Assembly: GCA_937891425.1 (NCBI GenBank)
Contig: CALAGD010000097.1
Span: 1-33,499, forward strand
Length of the DNA stretch: 33,499 bases
Reading direction: 5' to 3'
From: an uncultured Pigmentiphaga sp.
GTDB taxonomy: Bacteria; Pseudomonadota; Gammaproteobacteria; Burkholderiales; Burkholderiaceae_B
Shown here: positions 33,448 through 33,499 of the stretch, piece after piece
How positions within the stretch are numbered: the first letter of the stretch is position 1
Layout of the letters: each line of letters begins with the position of its first letter
Made by a program: the position numbers and the translations under genes
Notes under the pieces: model-generated
Databases searched by the model: none
The model's input: the letters and a program-made list of their open reading frames with translations, nothing else
What the model was told of the DNA's origin: nothing

Positions 33448-33499
33448 GGTTTCCTGTCATTTGCCCGCTGCCGAAACCCGAGCCTCGGCCGGCGAAGAT

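Noticed and set aside
1..33499. tRNA, rRNA or prophage genes
   Set aside because: No cloverleaf, rRNA-like segment, integrase or phage structural gene was recognised on either strand.

Overview
This is a GC-rich bacterial chromosomal segment with densely packed genes. The soluble NAD-linked formate dehydrogenase operon of the Cupriavidus type, a large Orn/Lys/Arg decarboxylase next to dcd, and the comF/bioC-like gene pair together suggest a betaproteobacterium. Burkholderiales is likely and an Alcaligenaceae-like lineage is possible. That placement is inferred from gene content and protein style, not from a database search. No rRNA, tRNA or CRISPR array is visible.

Layout. Positions 13-52 look like the right end of an IS200/IS605-type transposon. 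On the minus strand follow a flavoprotein oxidoreductase (141-1394), an Orn/Lys/Arg decarboxylase (1550-3808), dCTP deaminase (4119-4682) and a ComF-type phosphoribosyltransferase (4788-5621). A BioC-like methyltransferase (5790-6710) diverges from comF.

Positions 6781-18359 form a formate/molybdenum island. The minus-strand operon fdsG-fdsB-fdsA-fdsD-fdhD encodes the formate dehydrogenase and its sulfurtransferase. The plus-strand pair moaA-mobA diverges from it. A minus-strand set, moaCD-moaE-moaB-moeA, converges on mobA. Almost the whole pathway from GTP to bis-MGD is present; only a MoeB-type activating enzyme for MoaD is missing. MoaC and MoaD are fused in one 302-residue protein, the most unusual finding here. 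prfC (RF3) and a proline-rich single-pass envelope protein follow on the plus strand. Next comes a bfd/bfr iron-storage pair on the minus strand, with an AT-rich, Fur-box-like sequence upstream of bfd.

The last third (22451-33447) is a cell-surface polysaccharide region. manC (GDP-mannose synthesis) on the plus strand converges, across a strong bidirectional terminator, on a minus-strand glycosyltransferase operon that enters from beyond the right edge. That operon holds a 302-residue protein with a coiled coil and only the back half of a methyltransferase fold, a 1090-residue glycosyltransferase with a large unassigned C-terminus, a 419-residue GT4 enzyme, a 151-residue coiled-coil protein, and a 1132-residue protein with three glycosyltransferase units in tandem. 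The coiled-coil proteins share a short PVLG-type helical motif. This may be a common membrane- or complex-docking module for a polymer-building machine, possibly mannose-based given manC, but the polymer is not known.
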